DNA of 54,915 bases from Hyphomicrobiales bacterium (GTDB lineage: Bacteria; Pseudomonadota; Alphaproteobacteria; Rhizobiales; Rhizobiaceae), in contig UBQX01000034.1 of the NCBI GenBank assembly GCA_900467685.1, positions 1-54,915 of the forward strand, written 5' to 3'. Position numbers and translations under genes: made by a program. Within the stretch, counting starts at the first letter, position 1. Each line of letters opens with the position of its first letter. This document shows positions 7,443 to 15,981 of the stretch, one piece after another. Under the pieces are notes generated by a model. That model did no database searches, was not told where the DNA came from, and saw only the letters and a list, made by a program, of their open reading frames with translations.

Positions 7443-8908
7443 TGAACGCGATCGATCAATATGTGACGCCGGCTCCTCCGCGTCCCAATCCTCCACCCGC
7501 ACAATCATCCCGAGGCCCGGAAACGTCGGGGGCTCCGACCTTTGGCGACGTCTACAACAAGGCCGCCAACACCAATCAATCCGGAAACGAGCCGGCCAGT
7601 TCGCAAAAGGCGGACGACGACACGGCGCAATCGAAGGCAGACGGCAAGAATGCCGCCCCGGTCGGCAAGTCCGGCGCCGAGAACGAGACGTCATCAACCG
7701 CATCGACGAGCGCCGGCAGCGCAATTCTGGCGCTGGCTGCCGAGTTGAAGGACAAGAAGACGGGCAAGGATGCCGATAAGCCGGCCGATGCCAACATGGC
7801 AGAGGACCCGACGGTAGTCGTCCCGAAAGAGGACGGCAAAGACAAGGCTGCCGCCGAGATACAGAAGCTGATCGACAAGGCAACGGCCGCCGAGGCTCAG
7901 GGTCAGAGCCAGGCGTCAGCCGCAGGCTCGCCGGAACAGGATGCGGCTGCAATAGCCCTGCAACTTCTCGGCGGAGAAGCTGCGGCGAATGTGAAGGACA
8001 AGAAGGCCCTGCCGGAAGAGACGGCAGGCAAGGACGAACCCGCCGACGACAAGGTCAAGGACGCGAAGGCTGACGCAGCCGGTCCTCATGCCGACGCGAC
8101 CAATGTCATGGCAGCCGCCGCCCTTGTGGTTCACGCAGCAGGAGGACAGGCAAAGGATCAGCAGGAGCAAGGCAAGCCCAAGTCCGAGGACCAGTCGGCA
8201 AAGGCGCTTGCTGCCATCGGAACGAAGACGCAAGGCGCGACGGCTGCAGACGAGACCACGAAGACCGCAGGCGCCGGCGAGACCGTCAAGCCCGAGACGA
8301 TCACCGTGCTCGACGCCCGCCGCTTCGTCGGCAGTGGCGAAGGCCTGTCTGCAAATACGCAGGCCGTCATGTCCGGCGTGACCACCGACAACGACTGGGC
8401 GGCCACGATGAAGGCCGCCTCTGCCGCAGCCAATGCGACGCCCGAGCCCCGCACCGGCACTCCGGTCAATACGCTGAAGATCCAGATGACGCCGGAGTCT
8501 CTGGGCAATGTCACGGCGACGCTGAGACTGCATGGCGACCAGTTGACGGTGCACCTGCAGGTCGAATCCGGCGAGGCGTTCAAGCAGCTCAGCCACGACA
8601 AGGATGGCCTTATCCAGTCGTTGAAATCGCAGGGCTATTCGGTCGACCAGGTGAGCGTCCAACTCGCCCCGGCGCCCAGCACTGACCGTACGGTTGCCCA
8701 GACTTCGACCGGTCAGCAGGCCGGCGGGCAGATGCAGGATGGAAGCTCGGCGGGGCAGTTCGCACAGCAGGGCCGGGAGCAGGATAACAATCGCAGGCAG
8801 CAGGACAATGGCTTCAACGCAAACTGGCAAGGCGATGACAAGAGCGTGGCTGTTGATCCTGTCGCTGCTTCTTCCGACACTGCCCGCTCCGGTCAGGTCT
8901 ATCTCTGA
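7442..8908 (+). CDS. motD: MotD/FliK hook-length control protein
   Basis: 488-residue protein equivalent to FliK, which measures hook length and switches export specificity to filament subunits. It is called motD in Sinorhizobium from its first description as a motility gene. The N-terminal two thirds are disordered and rich in Ala, Asp, Lys and Gln. The C-terminal domain (about 335-425) has the FliK core: LKIQMTPESLGNVTATLRL, VHLQVESGEAFKQL, LIQSLKSQGYSVDQVSV. A Gln/Gly/Asn-rich tail follows. GTG start at 7442. Its 3' end overlaps the transglycosylase gene by 74 bp in another frame. Confidence 0.88.
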   Translation: MNAIDQYVTPAPPRPNPPPAQSSRGPETSGAPTFGDVYNKAANTNQSGNEPASSQKADDDTAQSKADGKNAAPVGKSGAENETSSTASTSAGSAILALAAELKDKKTGKDADKPADANMAEDPTVVVPKEDGKDKAAAEIQKLIDKATAAEAQGQSQASAAGSPEQDAAAIALQLLGGEAAANVKDKKALPEETAGKDEPADDKVKDAKADAAGPHADATNVMAAAALVVHAAGGQAKDQQEQGKPKSEDQSAKALAAIGTKTQGATAADETTKTAGAGETVKPETITVLDARRFVGSGEGLSANTQAVMSGVTTDNDWAATMKAASAAANATPEPRTGTPVNTLKIQMTPESLGNVTATLRLHGDQLTVHLQVESGEAFKQLSHDKDGLIQSLKSQGYSVDQVSVQLAPAPSTDRTVAQTSTGQQAGGQMQDGSSAGQFAQQGREQDNNRRQQDNGFNANWQGDDKSVAVDPVAASSDTARSGQVYL

Positions 8909-9431
8909 GGCTCAAGCGGCTCAGCCCAACCAGGCTGGTCTGTGCGAACAGGAAATCCATCGGGCAGCCGCCAAGTATGGCGTGCCCGAGGGCATACTGT
9001 ATTCCGTGGGCCTGGCTGAAACGGGGAAGAAGGGCTCGCTACAGCCCTGGGCGCTCAACATCGAAGGAAAGGCGGTCTTTGCCTCAAGCCCCAACGACGC
9101 GCTGGCGATCTTTCAGCGGGCACGCAGCAAGGGCGCGGTCCTGATCGATCTTGGCTGCATGCAGATCAACCATCACTTCCATGGAGAGGCCTTCACGTCG
9201 CCCGCTCAGATGCTTGAACCGGGCCGCAACGTCGAATACGCGGCAAAGTTTCTCGCGGAGCTTCATGCTCGTCATGAGACATGGACCATGGCTGTGGCCC
9301 GCTACCACGCAGGGCCGAACAACGACCCCGCCCAAAAGCAGTACGTGTGCCGCGTGATCTCAAATCTGGTCGCCAGCGGCTACGGACAATGGACTAAGAA
9401 TGCCTCACAATTTTGCGTTGGATACAACTAA
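8835..9431 (+). CDS. Lytic transglycosylase of the flagellar cluster
   Basis: 198-residue exported transglycosylase-SLT-like enzyme. ATG at 8835 gives a signal peptide (MTRAWLLILSLLLPTLPAPV, cleavage probably near AQAAQ). The mature domain has the SLT layout: CEQEIHRAAAKYGVPEGILYSVGLAETG with the likely catalytic Glu in AETG, LIDLGCMQINHHFH, and AVARYHAGP. It most likely opens peptidoglycan for the rod, doing the job of the hydrolase half of enteric FlgJ. The start lies 74 bp inside motD. Longer in-frame starts back to 8694 would bury the signal peptide and are less likely. Confidence 0.85.
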   Translation: MTRAWLLILSLLLPTLPAPVRSISEAQAAQPNQAGLCEQEIHRAAAKYGVPEGILYSVGLAETGKKGSLQPWALNIEGKAVFASSPNDALAIFQRARSKGAVLIDLGCMQINHHFHGEAFTSPAQMLEPGRNVEYAAKFLAELHARHETWTMAVARYHAGPNNDPAQKQYVCRVISNLVASGYGQWTKNASQFCVGYN

Positions 9432-9704
9432 AAATTTAGTGACTTGTGACTTCCGGTCGGACTCCGGCATTGCGGCAAGAATATGAACTCTCATTAACCT
9501 TAATGCGCCGCGTTAACCATGCATTAACTTTTCCAAGCGATGATAGCGGCATGAATGAGTGCGACATACTACATATAGTGCAAATCGCCACTCAGAACTT
9601 AATCAACTGTAAATTTGCGTAGTTGAGTTCATCCAGTTGTCCCTGATTCCCCCGATTCGTATCGATGACGCATCGAGGCACCAGACTGATTCGGAGGCGG
9701 ACGA
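9432..9704. promoter_or_regulatory. rem upstream region
   Basis: 273-bp AT-rich gap that should hold the rem promoter. It contains GCGTTAA (9510-9516), an inverted pair TGAGTG (9556-9561) and CACTCA (9589-9594), and the RBS GGAGG before the rem ATG. The TGAGTG/CACTCA pair recurs upstream of flgE. Confidence 0.4.
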
Positions 9705-10376
9705 ATGATCGTCGTGGTTGATGAGCGCGAGCTCGTAAAAGACGGATATACTTCACTATTTGGCCGGGAGGGCGTGCCCTCTACGGGCTTTGACCCGAGC
9801 GAATTCGGCGAATGGGTCAACACGGCGGCAGACACCGATATCGACGCGGTTGAAGCCTTCCTCATCGGTCAGGGTTCGCAGGCACTTTCGCTGCCGCGCG
9901 CAATCCGGGATCGTTCCACGGCGCCGGTGATCGCAGTCAGCGATTCGCCTTCGCTCGAAACCACGCTGGCCTTCTTCGACTGCGGCGTCGATGATGTGGT
10001 CCGCAAGCCGGTTCACCCCCGCGAAATCCTGGCCCGTGCGGCGGCCATTCGTCGGCGGCTGAAGGCCATCTCCAACTACACCGACATCGGCGCGATCCGC
10101 GTCTTCTCGGACGGTCGCGATCCGGAGATCGAAGGCGAAGTCTTCCCGTTGCCGCGCCGCGAGCGCCGCATTCTGGAATACTTGGTCGCCAACCGCGGCC
10201 GTCGCGTCTCCAAGACGCAGATCTTCAGCGCAATCTACGGCATCTTTGACGAGGATGTGGAAGAGAACGTGGTTGAAAGCCATATCAGCAAGCTGCGCAA
10301 GAAACTGCGCAAGAAGCTGGGCTTTGATCCCATCGATTCCAAGCGTTTCCTCGGCTACTGCATCGACTGGAGCTAA
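9705..10376 (+). CDS. rem: Transcriptional activator of flagellar genes Rem
   Basis: 223-residue OmpR-type response regulator matching Rem, known in Sinorhizobium as the activator of motility and chemotaxis genes in exponential growth. The N-terminal receiver-like domain (about 1-118) begins [10 protein letters not shown], keeping the acidic pair, and has the conserved Lys-Pro (VRKPVHP, near 104). The third-strand position that should carry the phosphorylated Asp reads [12 protein letters not shown], with no Asp at the expected site. The C-terminal winged helix (about 125-223) has [20 protein letters not shown] and [13 protein letters not shown]. It is located between the mot genes and flgE. 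Confidence 0.9.
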   Translation: MIVVVDERELVKDGYTSLFGREGVPSTGFDPSEFGEWVNTAADTDIDAVEAFLIGQGSQALSLPRAIRDRSTAPVIAVSDSPSLETTLAFFDCGVDDVVRKPVHPREILARAAAIRRRLKAISNYTDIGAIRVFSDGRDPEIEGEVFPLPRRERRILEYLVANRGRRVSKTQIFSAIYGIFDEDVEENVVESHISKLRKKLRKKLGFDPIDSKRFLGYCIDWS

Positions 10377-10433
10377 ACACCCCCTGGAAAGCTGGCCGGC
10401 ATGAAGCCAAGTGGCCATAGTTCGCTCAATGTT

Positions 10434-10447
10434 TGAGTGACCACTCA
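10434..10447. promoter_or_regulatory. Inverted repeat upstream of flgE
   Basis: TGAGTG-AC-CACTCA lies 56 bp before the flgE start. The same half sites occur upstream of rem (9556-9561 and 9589-9594), with CCACTCAG (10441-10448) identical to 9588-9595. Possible site for a shared regulator such as Rem; inference only. Confidence 0.3.
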
Positions 10448-10503
10448 GTTTCACGCAAGGCCCGCCTCCTACTCTGTAATGACTACGGAAACGAGGATCC
10501 GAC

Positions 10504-11790
10504 ATGAGCCTTCAAGGAATGATGCGAACCAGCACGTCTGGTATGAACGCGCAGGCGAGCCGCCTGTCATCCATTTCTGACAACATCTCCAATTCGTCCA
10601 CGACCGGCTACAAGGGTTCCTCGGTATCCTTTTCGGACCTCGTCCTCTCCTCGACCGGTGGCAACTATGCCTCCGGTTCGGTCAATGCCATTACCTCCTA
10701 CTCGATTTCGGAACAGGGTGCGCTGACATCGACGACGTCGGCGACCGACCTCGCCATCAAGGGCAGCGGCTTTTTCGTGGTCAAGGACAGCGGCGGCAGC
10801 GTCTTCCTGACCCGCGACGGCTCGTTCAAGATCGACTCTTCGGGCGAGCTTGTTAACTCGTCCGGCTTCACGCTGATGGGATATTCGTCGACCGACGGCT
10901 CGGCAGCCATCGTCAACGGCTTCTCCGGCCTTGTGCCGGTCAAGGCGACGCAGAGCGGTTTGCAGGCTACGCCTTCCACGAGCGGCACGGTGAACGCGAA
11001 CCTCGATTCGCGGGCGACGGCGATCACGACGCCGGTCACGCCACGCGACATCGGTGCGAACCCCGCCTCGACCGTGGCCGACGTGAAGTATACCAGCTCG
11101 ACCTCGGTCGTGACCTATGACAGCCTCGGCAATGCGGTCCAGCTCGATCTGTATTACACCAAGACGGCGGACAACACCTGGCAGGTGACGGCGTTCAATC
11201 ATGCCAACGCAGATTCGGGCTCGGGGTCTTTCCCCTACGCGGCGGGTCCGATCGAGACTGCGGCCGTGAACCTGGTCTTCGATCCCACCACCGGCAAGCT
11301 CGACCCATCGTCTGACAAGCAGATCAGCATCCCGATCCCGGGCGGCGAGACCGTTACGCTCGACATGTCGACGACGACCCAGTTTGCCTACAAGTTCGGC
11401 GTTTCGAGCGCCAAGGTTGACGGCAACGCGCCGAGCACAATCTCCTCGGTCTCCATCGGCCAGACGGGCAAGATCTCGGCGGTCTACGCCAACGGCACGA
11501 CCAAGGATCTTTACCAGATCGTGCTGGCGAAGGTTCAGAGCCCCGACAATCTGACCCCCGTTTCCGGTAATGCGTTTGCGCTCAGCGATGCGGCCGGCAC
11601 CGTAGTCGTCGGTTTCGGCGGCGACAGCAACTTCGGCACCATCAATGCCAACCAGCTCGAGCAGTCCAACGTCGACGTGGCCACGCAGCTGACCGACATG
11701 ATCGAGTCGCAGCGCAGCTACACGGCAAACTCCAAGGCGTTCCAGACGGCATCGGATCTGATGGACGTCCTCGTGAACCTCAAGCGATAA
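10504..11790 (+). CDS. flgE: Flagellar hook protein FlgE
   Basis: 428-residue hook subunit. The N-terminus (MSLQGMMRTSTSGMNAQASR, then SDNISNSSTTGYKGSSVSFS) is the rod/hook family signature. The central D1/D2 region carries FlgE features including SGFFVVKDSGGSVFLTRDGSF and a segment around 190-310. The C-terminal helix region has LEQSNVDVATQLTDMIESQR and ends FQTASDLMDVLVNLKR. RBS GAGGA lies upstream. First gene after rem, 127 bp downstream, probably starting its own transcript, with flgK 21 bp after it. Confidence 0.95.
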   Translation: MSLQGMMRTSTSGMNAQASRLSSISDNISNSSTTGYKGSSVSFSDLVLSSTGGNYASGSVNAITSYSISEQGALTSTTSATDLAIKGSGFFVVKDSGGSVFLTRDGSFKIDSSGELVNSSGFTLMGYSSTDGSAAIVNGFSGLVPVKATQSGLQATPSTSGTVNANLDSRATAITTPVTPRDIGANPASTVADVKYTSSTSVVTYDSLGNAVQLDLYYTKTADNTWQVTAFNHANADSGSGSFPYAAGPIETAAVNLVFDPTTGKLDPSSDKQISIPIPGGETVTLDMSTTTQFAYKFGVSSAKVDGNAPSTISSVSIGQTGKISAVYANGTTKDLYQIVLAKVQSPDNLTPVSGNAFALSDAAGTVVVGFGGDSNFGTINANQLEQSNVDVATQLTDMIESQRSYTANSKAFQTASDLMDVLVNLKR

Positions 11791-11811
11791 CGGGGGTTGA
11801 CGTAGCGCATC

Positions 11812-13272
11812 ATGGGGCTGTCATCCGCACTTAACACGGCATCGAGCATCTTCTCGAACACGTCCGCCCAGATGGCGGTCGTGTCGAAGAACATCTCGAA
11901 TTCCGGTAATGCGGATTATTCGCGCCGTGACTCGACGCTGACAACCTCGGTTAACGGTTCGAAGCTGAACCCGACGGCGCGCTCGGAAGACGCGCTGCTG
12001 CAGCGGCACAACCTGACCGCAACGTCGGCGCTCAGCGCGCAGAACGTCGTATCCGGCGCCCTCGACCAGTTGCAGGGGGCGATGGGCGGCAACGGTTATG
12101 CCACCGCACCCTCGACCTTCATTTCCAAGCTCGAGAGCAGCCTTCAGTCCTTTGCCGCTTCGCCCGGCAACACGACGCTGGCACAGTCGGTGGTTTCCGA
12201 TGCCAAGGACGTCGCCAACTCTTTGAGCCAGGCGTCCGCCGCCGTCCAGACGCTGCGGCGGGAATCCGACGAGAACATCTCGCAGCAGGTGTCGAACCTG
12301 CGCGATCTTCTTAATCAGTTCGAGGTTGCCAACGATGCCGTGAAGACGGGCACGGCTTCCAATCGTGACGTCAACGACGAGCTGGACAAGCGCGACCAGA
12401 TCCTCGGCAAGATTTCCGAGATCGTGGGCGTGCAGACCGTCATACGCGACAACAAGGACATGGCGATCTACACCTCGGATGGCACGACGCTCTTCGAGGC
12501 CAAGCCACGCGACATCATGTTCGCGCCGCAGCCGGGCTATGACGCGACAACGACGGGCAACGCGGTCTACATCGACGGCGTGCCCCTGAAGGCGGGGACG
12601 GGCGGCAACACCTCCGCCATGGGTGCGCTGCAGGCCAATCTGCAGATCCGCGATACGATTGCACCGAAGTTCCAGGCGCAGCTCGATGAAATCGCCCGCG
12701 GCCTGGTTACGCAGTTTTCGGAAAAGGATCAGACGGGGGCAGGCCTGCCCGACCTTCCGGGTCTCTTCACCTGGGCCGGCGGCACTGTTCCGGCATCCGG
12801 CACTGTCCAGGCGGGCATCTCCTCGTCGATTACCGTCAATTCCGTGGTGGATGTGACGCAGGGTGGCAATGCGGCCTTGTTGCGCGACGGTGGCATCAAC
12901 GGTGCGAGCTACGTCTCAAACACGACCGGTGCGGCCGGTTTTGCGACTGTGCTGCAGGGTTACGTCACCGGCCTGACGGACAAGATTGCCTTCGACGGTT
13001 CGACAGATCTGAACACCAGCCTCAGCGTGAGTGATTACGCGAGCTCCTCCATCGGATGGCTGGAGGAATATCGCAGCCAGGCGTCGGATTCGAAGGACAC
13101 GAAGAAGGCTGCAGCATCCACGGCATCCCAGGCGCTGCTGAGCGTCACCGGCGTCAGCCTCGATGAAGAGCTCTCCAAGCTTCTGGACCTTGAGCAGTCC
13201 TACAAGGCCTCGACCAAGATCGTTTCGACGGTCAACGACATGCTTCAGGCCCTGATGGCGGCGGTGAGGTAA
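11812..13272 (+). CDS. flgK: Hook-filament junction protein FlgK (HAP1)
   Basis: 486-residue hook-associated protein 1, joining hook to filament. The N-terminus (MGLSSALNTASSIFSNTSAQ, with ISNSGNADYSRRD) and the C-terminus (LDEELSKLLDLEQSYKASTK, then ALMAAVR) are typical FlgK signatures. The middle is variable and shorter than in enterics (about 547 residues). It is followed after 6 bp by flgL, its usual partner. Confidence 0.93.
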   Translation: MGLSSALNTASSIFSNTSAQMAVVSKNISNSGNADYSRRDSTLTTSVNGSKLNPTARSEDALLQRHNLTATSALSAQNVVSGALDQLQGAMGGNGYATAPSTFISKLESSLQSFAASPGNTTLAQSVVSDAKDVANSLSQASAAVQTLRRESDENISQQVSNLRDLLNQFEVANDAVKTGTASNRDVNDELDKRDQILGKISEIVGVQTVIRDNKDMAIYTSDGTTLFEAKPRDIMFAPQPGYDATTTGNAVYIDGVPLKAGTGGNTSAMGALQANLQIRDTIAPKFQAQLDEIARGLVTQFSEKDQTGAGLPDLPGLFTWAGGTVPASGTVQAGISSSITVNSVVDVTQGGNAALLRDGGINGASYVSNTTGAAGFATVLQGYVTGLTDKIAFDGSTDLNTSLSVSDYASSSIGWLEEYRSQASDSKDTKKAAASTASQALLSVTGVSLDEELSKLLDLEQSYKASTKIVSTVNDMLQALMAAVR

Positions 13273-13278
13273 GGGCTG

Positions 13279-14340
13279 ATGCGGATCTCCTTCACATCCA
13301 ACCTGGCCATGCAGAACTCGATGCGGCAAACCGTGAGTTCGTCGCAGGCGCAGCTCCTGAAGGCGCAGACCGAAGTCTCGACGGGGACCTTTGCCGACCA
13401 GGGCATCGCACTTGGCTATCAGAGCGGGCGAAGCGTCAACCTGACGACGGAAAAGGCCAGGTTGAATTCGATTGTCGACTCAAACTCGATCGTGTCCCAG
13501 CGTCTGTCGGCTTCGCAGTCGGCATTGACCAACATGTCGAGCAATATCCAGACTTCGCTCAACTCGCTGATCGCGCTCTCAGGTTCGGACGACAAGACAC
13601 TGCTCAATACCACGACACAGTCGCTGCAGAGCCAGCTGGACGCGTTCGTCGCCTCCGGCAACACGTCGGCAAACGGCGAGTTCCTGTTTTCCGGCATCAA
13701 CACAGCCGACCAGCCGCTCAAGAACTACGATGCGGGTGCCGCTGCCAAGGCAAGCTTCAACACCGCGCTCACGAACTACATGTCCGCCAACGGGATCGGT
13801 TCGATGTCGAACTTCACCGTCTCCCAGATGCAGGATTTCGTCGAGAACACGCTGACGCCGATGTACACGGCCGGAAATGCCGGTGATACCTGGAAGACGG
13901 ACTGGTCGAACGCGTCGGACACGAACATGTCCTCGCGGGTCAACACGGCCGAAAACGTGCAGAGCTCGACCAACGCCAACAATGACGGCTTTCGCAAGTT
14001 CGCACTGGCATCCGTCATGGGCGTCGAGCTTCTGGGCACGGATGTCACATCGGATGTTCGCCAGTATATCAGCAAGACCGCCATCAGCTACATGGGCGAG
14101 GCGGTTGCCGGCGTGGACGCGCAGCGCTCGGCGCTCGGTCTGTCCGAAGCGCGCGTCAAGACGGCCAATGACACGATGACGGCACAGGTCAGCATCGTGG
14201 AGACCGCCTTCAACAATTTGAACGAGGTGGATGCTTACGAGGCCAGCACCAAGGTCAACAATCTTCTTGCGCAGATGGAAGCGTCCTACCAGCTGACGTC
14301 GCGCCTCCAGAAGCTCAGTCTCGCGAACTACCTCTCGTGA
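13279..14340 (+). CDS. flgL: Hook-filament junction protein FlgL (HAP3)
   Basis: 353-residue hook-associated protein 3. The N-terminus MRISFTSNLAMQNSMRQTV and the flagellin-like helical ends fit FlgL: QAQLLKAQTEVSTG near 25-40, and ASTKVNNLLAQMEASYQLTSR near the end. TAAGGG upstream is a plausible RBS. It lies in the order flgE-flgK-flgL and is followed 14 bp later by flaF. Confidence 0.93.
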   Translation: MRISFTSNLAMQNSMRQTVSSSQAQLLKAQTEVSTGTFADQGIALGYQSGRSVNLTTEKARLNSIVDSNSIVSQRLSASQSALTNMSSNIQTSLNSLIALSGSDDKTLLNTTTQSLQSQLDAFVASGNTSANGEFLFSGINTADQPLKNYDAGAAAKASFNTALTNYMSANGIGSMSNFTVSQMQDFVENTLTPMYTAGNAGDTWKTDWSNASDTNMSSRVNTAENVQSSTNANNDGFRKFALASVMGVELLGTDVTSDVRQYISKTAISYMGEAVAGVDAQRSALGLSEARVKTANDTMTAQVSIVETAFNNLNEVDAYEASTKVNNLLAQMEASYQLTSRLQKLSLANYLS

Positions 14341-14354
14341 CGAAGGATATGTAG

Positions 14355-14702
14355 ATGTACCAGTTTTCTTACGCAGAGGTCATGGAAGACGGCGTCGCCG
14401 ACGCCAAGGAACGCGAACGTCAGGTTCTTGATCGCTCGATCGAACTGATGCGCGCGGCGGCCGAGCGCGGGCGCAATTCCAACGAGGCCGTGGAAGCGAT
14501 TTACTATACCCGCATGCTCTGGGTCCGGCTGACCGAAGACCTCTGCCTGCCGGACAACCAGCTTGAACCCGAATTGAAAGCCAACCTCATCTCGATCGCC
14601 ATCTGGATTCTCAACGAGACCGAAAAGATCCGCAAACGCGAATCCGACAACTTCCAGGGCATCGTCGAAATTACAACCATCATCAGGGATGGACTGAAAT
14701 GA
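14355..14702 (+). CDS. flaF: Flagellar biosynthesis regulator FlaF
   Basis: 115-residue FlaF family protein, needed for flagellin synthesis or secretion in alphaproteobacteria. It starts [20 protein letters not shown] and is mostly helical, with [16 protein letters not shown] and [21 protein letters not shown] precedes the ATG. Its stop overlaps the flbT start (ATGA), the usual coupled pair. In Caulobacter FlaF and FlbT have opposing effects on flagellin production; this is known for the family, not shown here. Confidence 0.93.
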   Translation: MYQFSYAEVMEDGVADAKERERQVLDRSIELMRAAAERGRNSNEAVEAIYYTRMLWVRLTEDLCLPDNQLEPELKANLISIAIWILNETEKIRKRESDNFQGIVEITTIIRDGLK

Positions 14703-15154
14703 AAAGCACACTGCGAATATCGCTGAAATCCGGCGAAAGGATCTTCATCAATGGCGCGGTGCTGCGCGTCGATCGCAAGGTCGCGCTCGAGTTCCTGAAC
14801 GACGTCACCTTCTTGCTGGAAAACCACGTTCTCCAGCCGGAACAGGCGAACACGCCGCTCAAGCAGCTCTATTTCATCGCGCAGATGATGCTGATCAATC
14901 CGGAAGGCAGCCAGCAGTCCATGGTGATGTTCCGCAAGTCGATCACCATGCTCCTGACCTGCTTCCAGAACGAGGAAGTGCTGGCCGAGCTGAAGCGGAT
15001 CGATGGCATGGTCTCGACCGGTCGCGCCTTCGACGCCCTGAAGGCGATCCGTGGCCTCTACCCGATCGAGGAAAAGATCCTCAATAACGAGGAAATGACA
15101 CCCGCAGCGGTCGAACAGATCCGCAAGGAGATTGCACCATGGTCAGCGCGGTAA
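14699..15154 (+). CDS. flbT: Flagellin translational regulator FlbT
   Basis: 151-residue FlbT. In Caulobacter it binds the 5' untranslated region of flagellin mRNA and lowers its translation until hook assembly is done. The protein starts [21 protein letters not shown] and has the family segment [17 protein letters not shown]. It overlaps flaF by 4 bp and flgD by 16 bp. The flagellin leaders at 107-181, 1360-1445 and 2695-2770 are natural candidate targets. Confidence 0.93.
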   Translation: MKSTLRISLKSGERIFINGAVLRVDRKVALEFLNDVTFLLENHVLQPEQANTPLKQLYFIAQMMLINPEGSQQSMVMFRKSITMLLTCFQNEEVLAELKRIDGMVSTGRAFDALKAIRGLYPIEEKILNNEEMTPAAVEQIRKEIAPWSAR

Positions 15155-15603
15155 CGGCAGCACAGCAGGCAGCGACGGGTACGCAGGCCGCAGGCACGTC
15201 GGGTGCCTCGGCAGCCTCGGCTGCAAGCCTGAACTACAACAGCTTTCTCAAGCTGTTCATGGCGGAGCTGCAGAACCAGGACCCGACCAGCCCGATGGAT
15301 ACGACGCAGCAGATGTCGCAGCTCGCGTCCTTCTCGCAGGTCGAGCAGCAGGTGAAGATGAACACCAACCTGTCGACGCTGATCTCGCAGAGCATGATCG
15401 GGCAGGCAGGCAATCTGATCGGCAAGACGGTCACGGATGCCGATGGGGTCACGGGGACCGTCAAGAGCATCAACGTGGCAACCGACAGCTCGACCAGCGC
15501 GGTTACGCTGATCGCCACTCTGGACTCCGGATCGAAAATGACGATCGGCCCCGGCGTGACGATCGCCGCCGCATCGGCCCCAAGCACAACCACGAGCAAT
15601 TGA
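15139..15603 (+). CDS. flgD: Hook cap scaffold protein FlgD
   Basis: 154-residue hook-capping protein that guides hook polymerisation. The N-terminal FlgD signature is clear: [41 protein letters not shown] short beta-rich domain follows (about 95-150). It is much shorter than enteric FlgD (about 231 residues), lacking the larger C-terminal insert, as usual in rhizobia. AAGGAG precedes the ATG, which lies inside the end of flbT. Confidence 0.92.
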   Translation: MVSAVTAAQQAATGTQAAGTSGASAASAASLNYNSFLKLFMAELQNQDPTSPMDTTQQMSQLASFSQVEQQVKMNTNLSTLISQSMIGQAGNLIGKTVTDADGVTGTVKSINVATDSSTSAVTLIATLDSGSKMTIGPGVTIAAASAPSTTTSN

Positions 15604-15610
15604 GCGTCCG

Positions 15611-15877
15611 ATGAATGAGGCGGACGCACTTGATATCGTCCAGGCTGCAATCTGGACGGTGATCGTCTCGGCCGGCCCCGCCGTCGGTGCGGCGATGGTG
15701 GTGGGCGTGGTGATCGCGCTCATCCAGGCGCTGACGCAGGTTCAGGAAATGACGCTGACCTTCGTTCCGAAGATCCTGGCCGTCATGGCCACGGTCGCCC
15801 TGTCCGCGCCGTTCATCGGCGCGCAAATCTCGATCTTCACCAACATGATCTTCTCGCGCATCCAGTCCGGTTTCTGA
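15611..15877 (+). CDS. fliQ: Flagellar export gate protein FliQ
   Basis: 88-residue integral membrane protein of the type III export gate with two hydrophobic helices (about 15-40 and 52-75). MNEADALDIVQAAIWTVIVS and ALIQALTQVQEMTLTFVPKI are typical of FliQ. It starts 7 bp after flgD. FliR and FlhA, its partners, are encoded downstream. Confidence 0.93.
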   Translation: MNEADALDIVQAAIWTVIVSAGPAVGAAMVVGVVIALIQALTQVQEMTLTFVPKILAVMATVALSAPFIGAQISIFTNMIFSRIQSGF

Positions 15878-15981
15878 GACGGACGGTGCTTCATGCACCC
15901 CTCGCGCAAGCTTCGTTGCCTATTCCTGATGTCATGACGCGCAGACGCGCGGCTTTTATCTCATGATGAGACGGACGAAGC

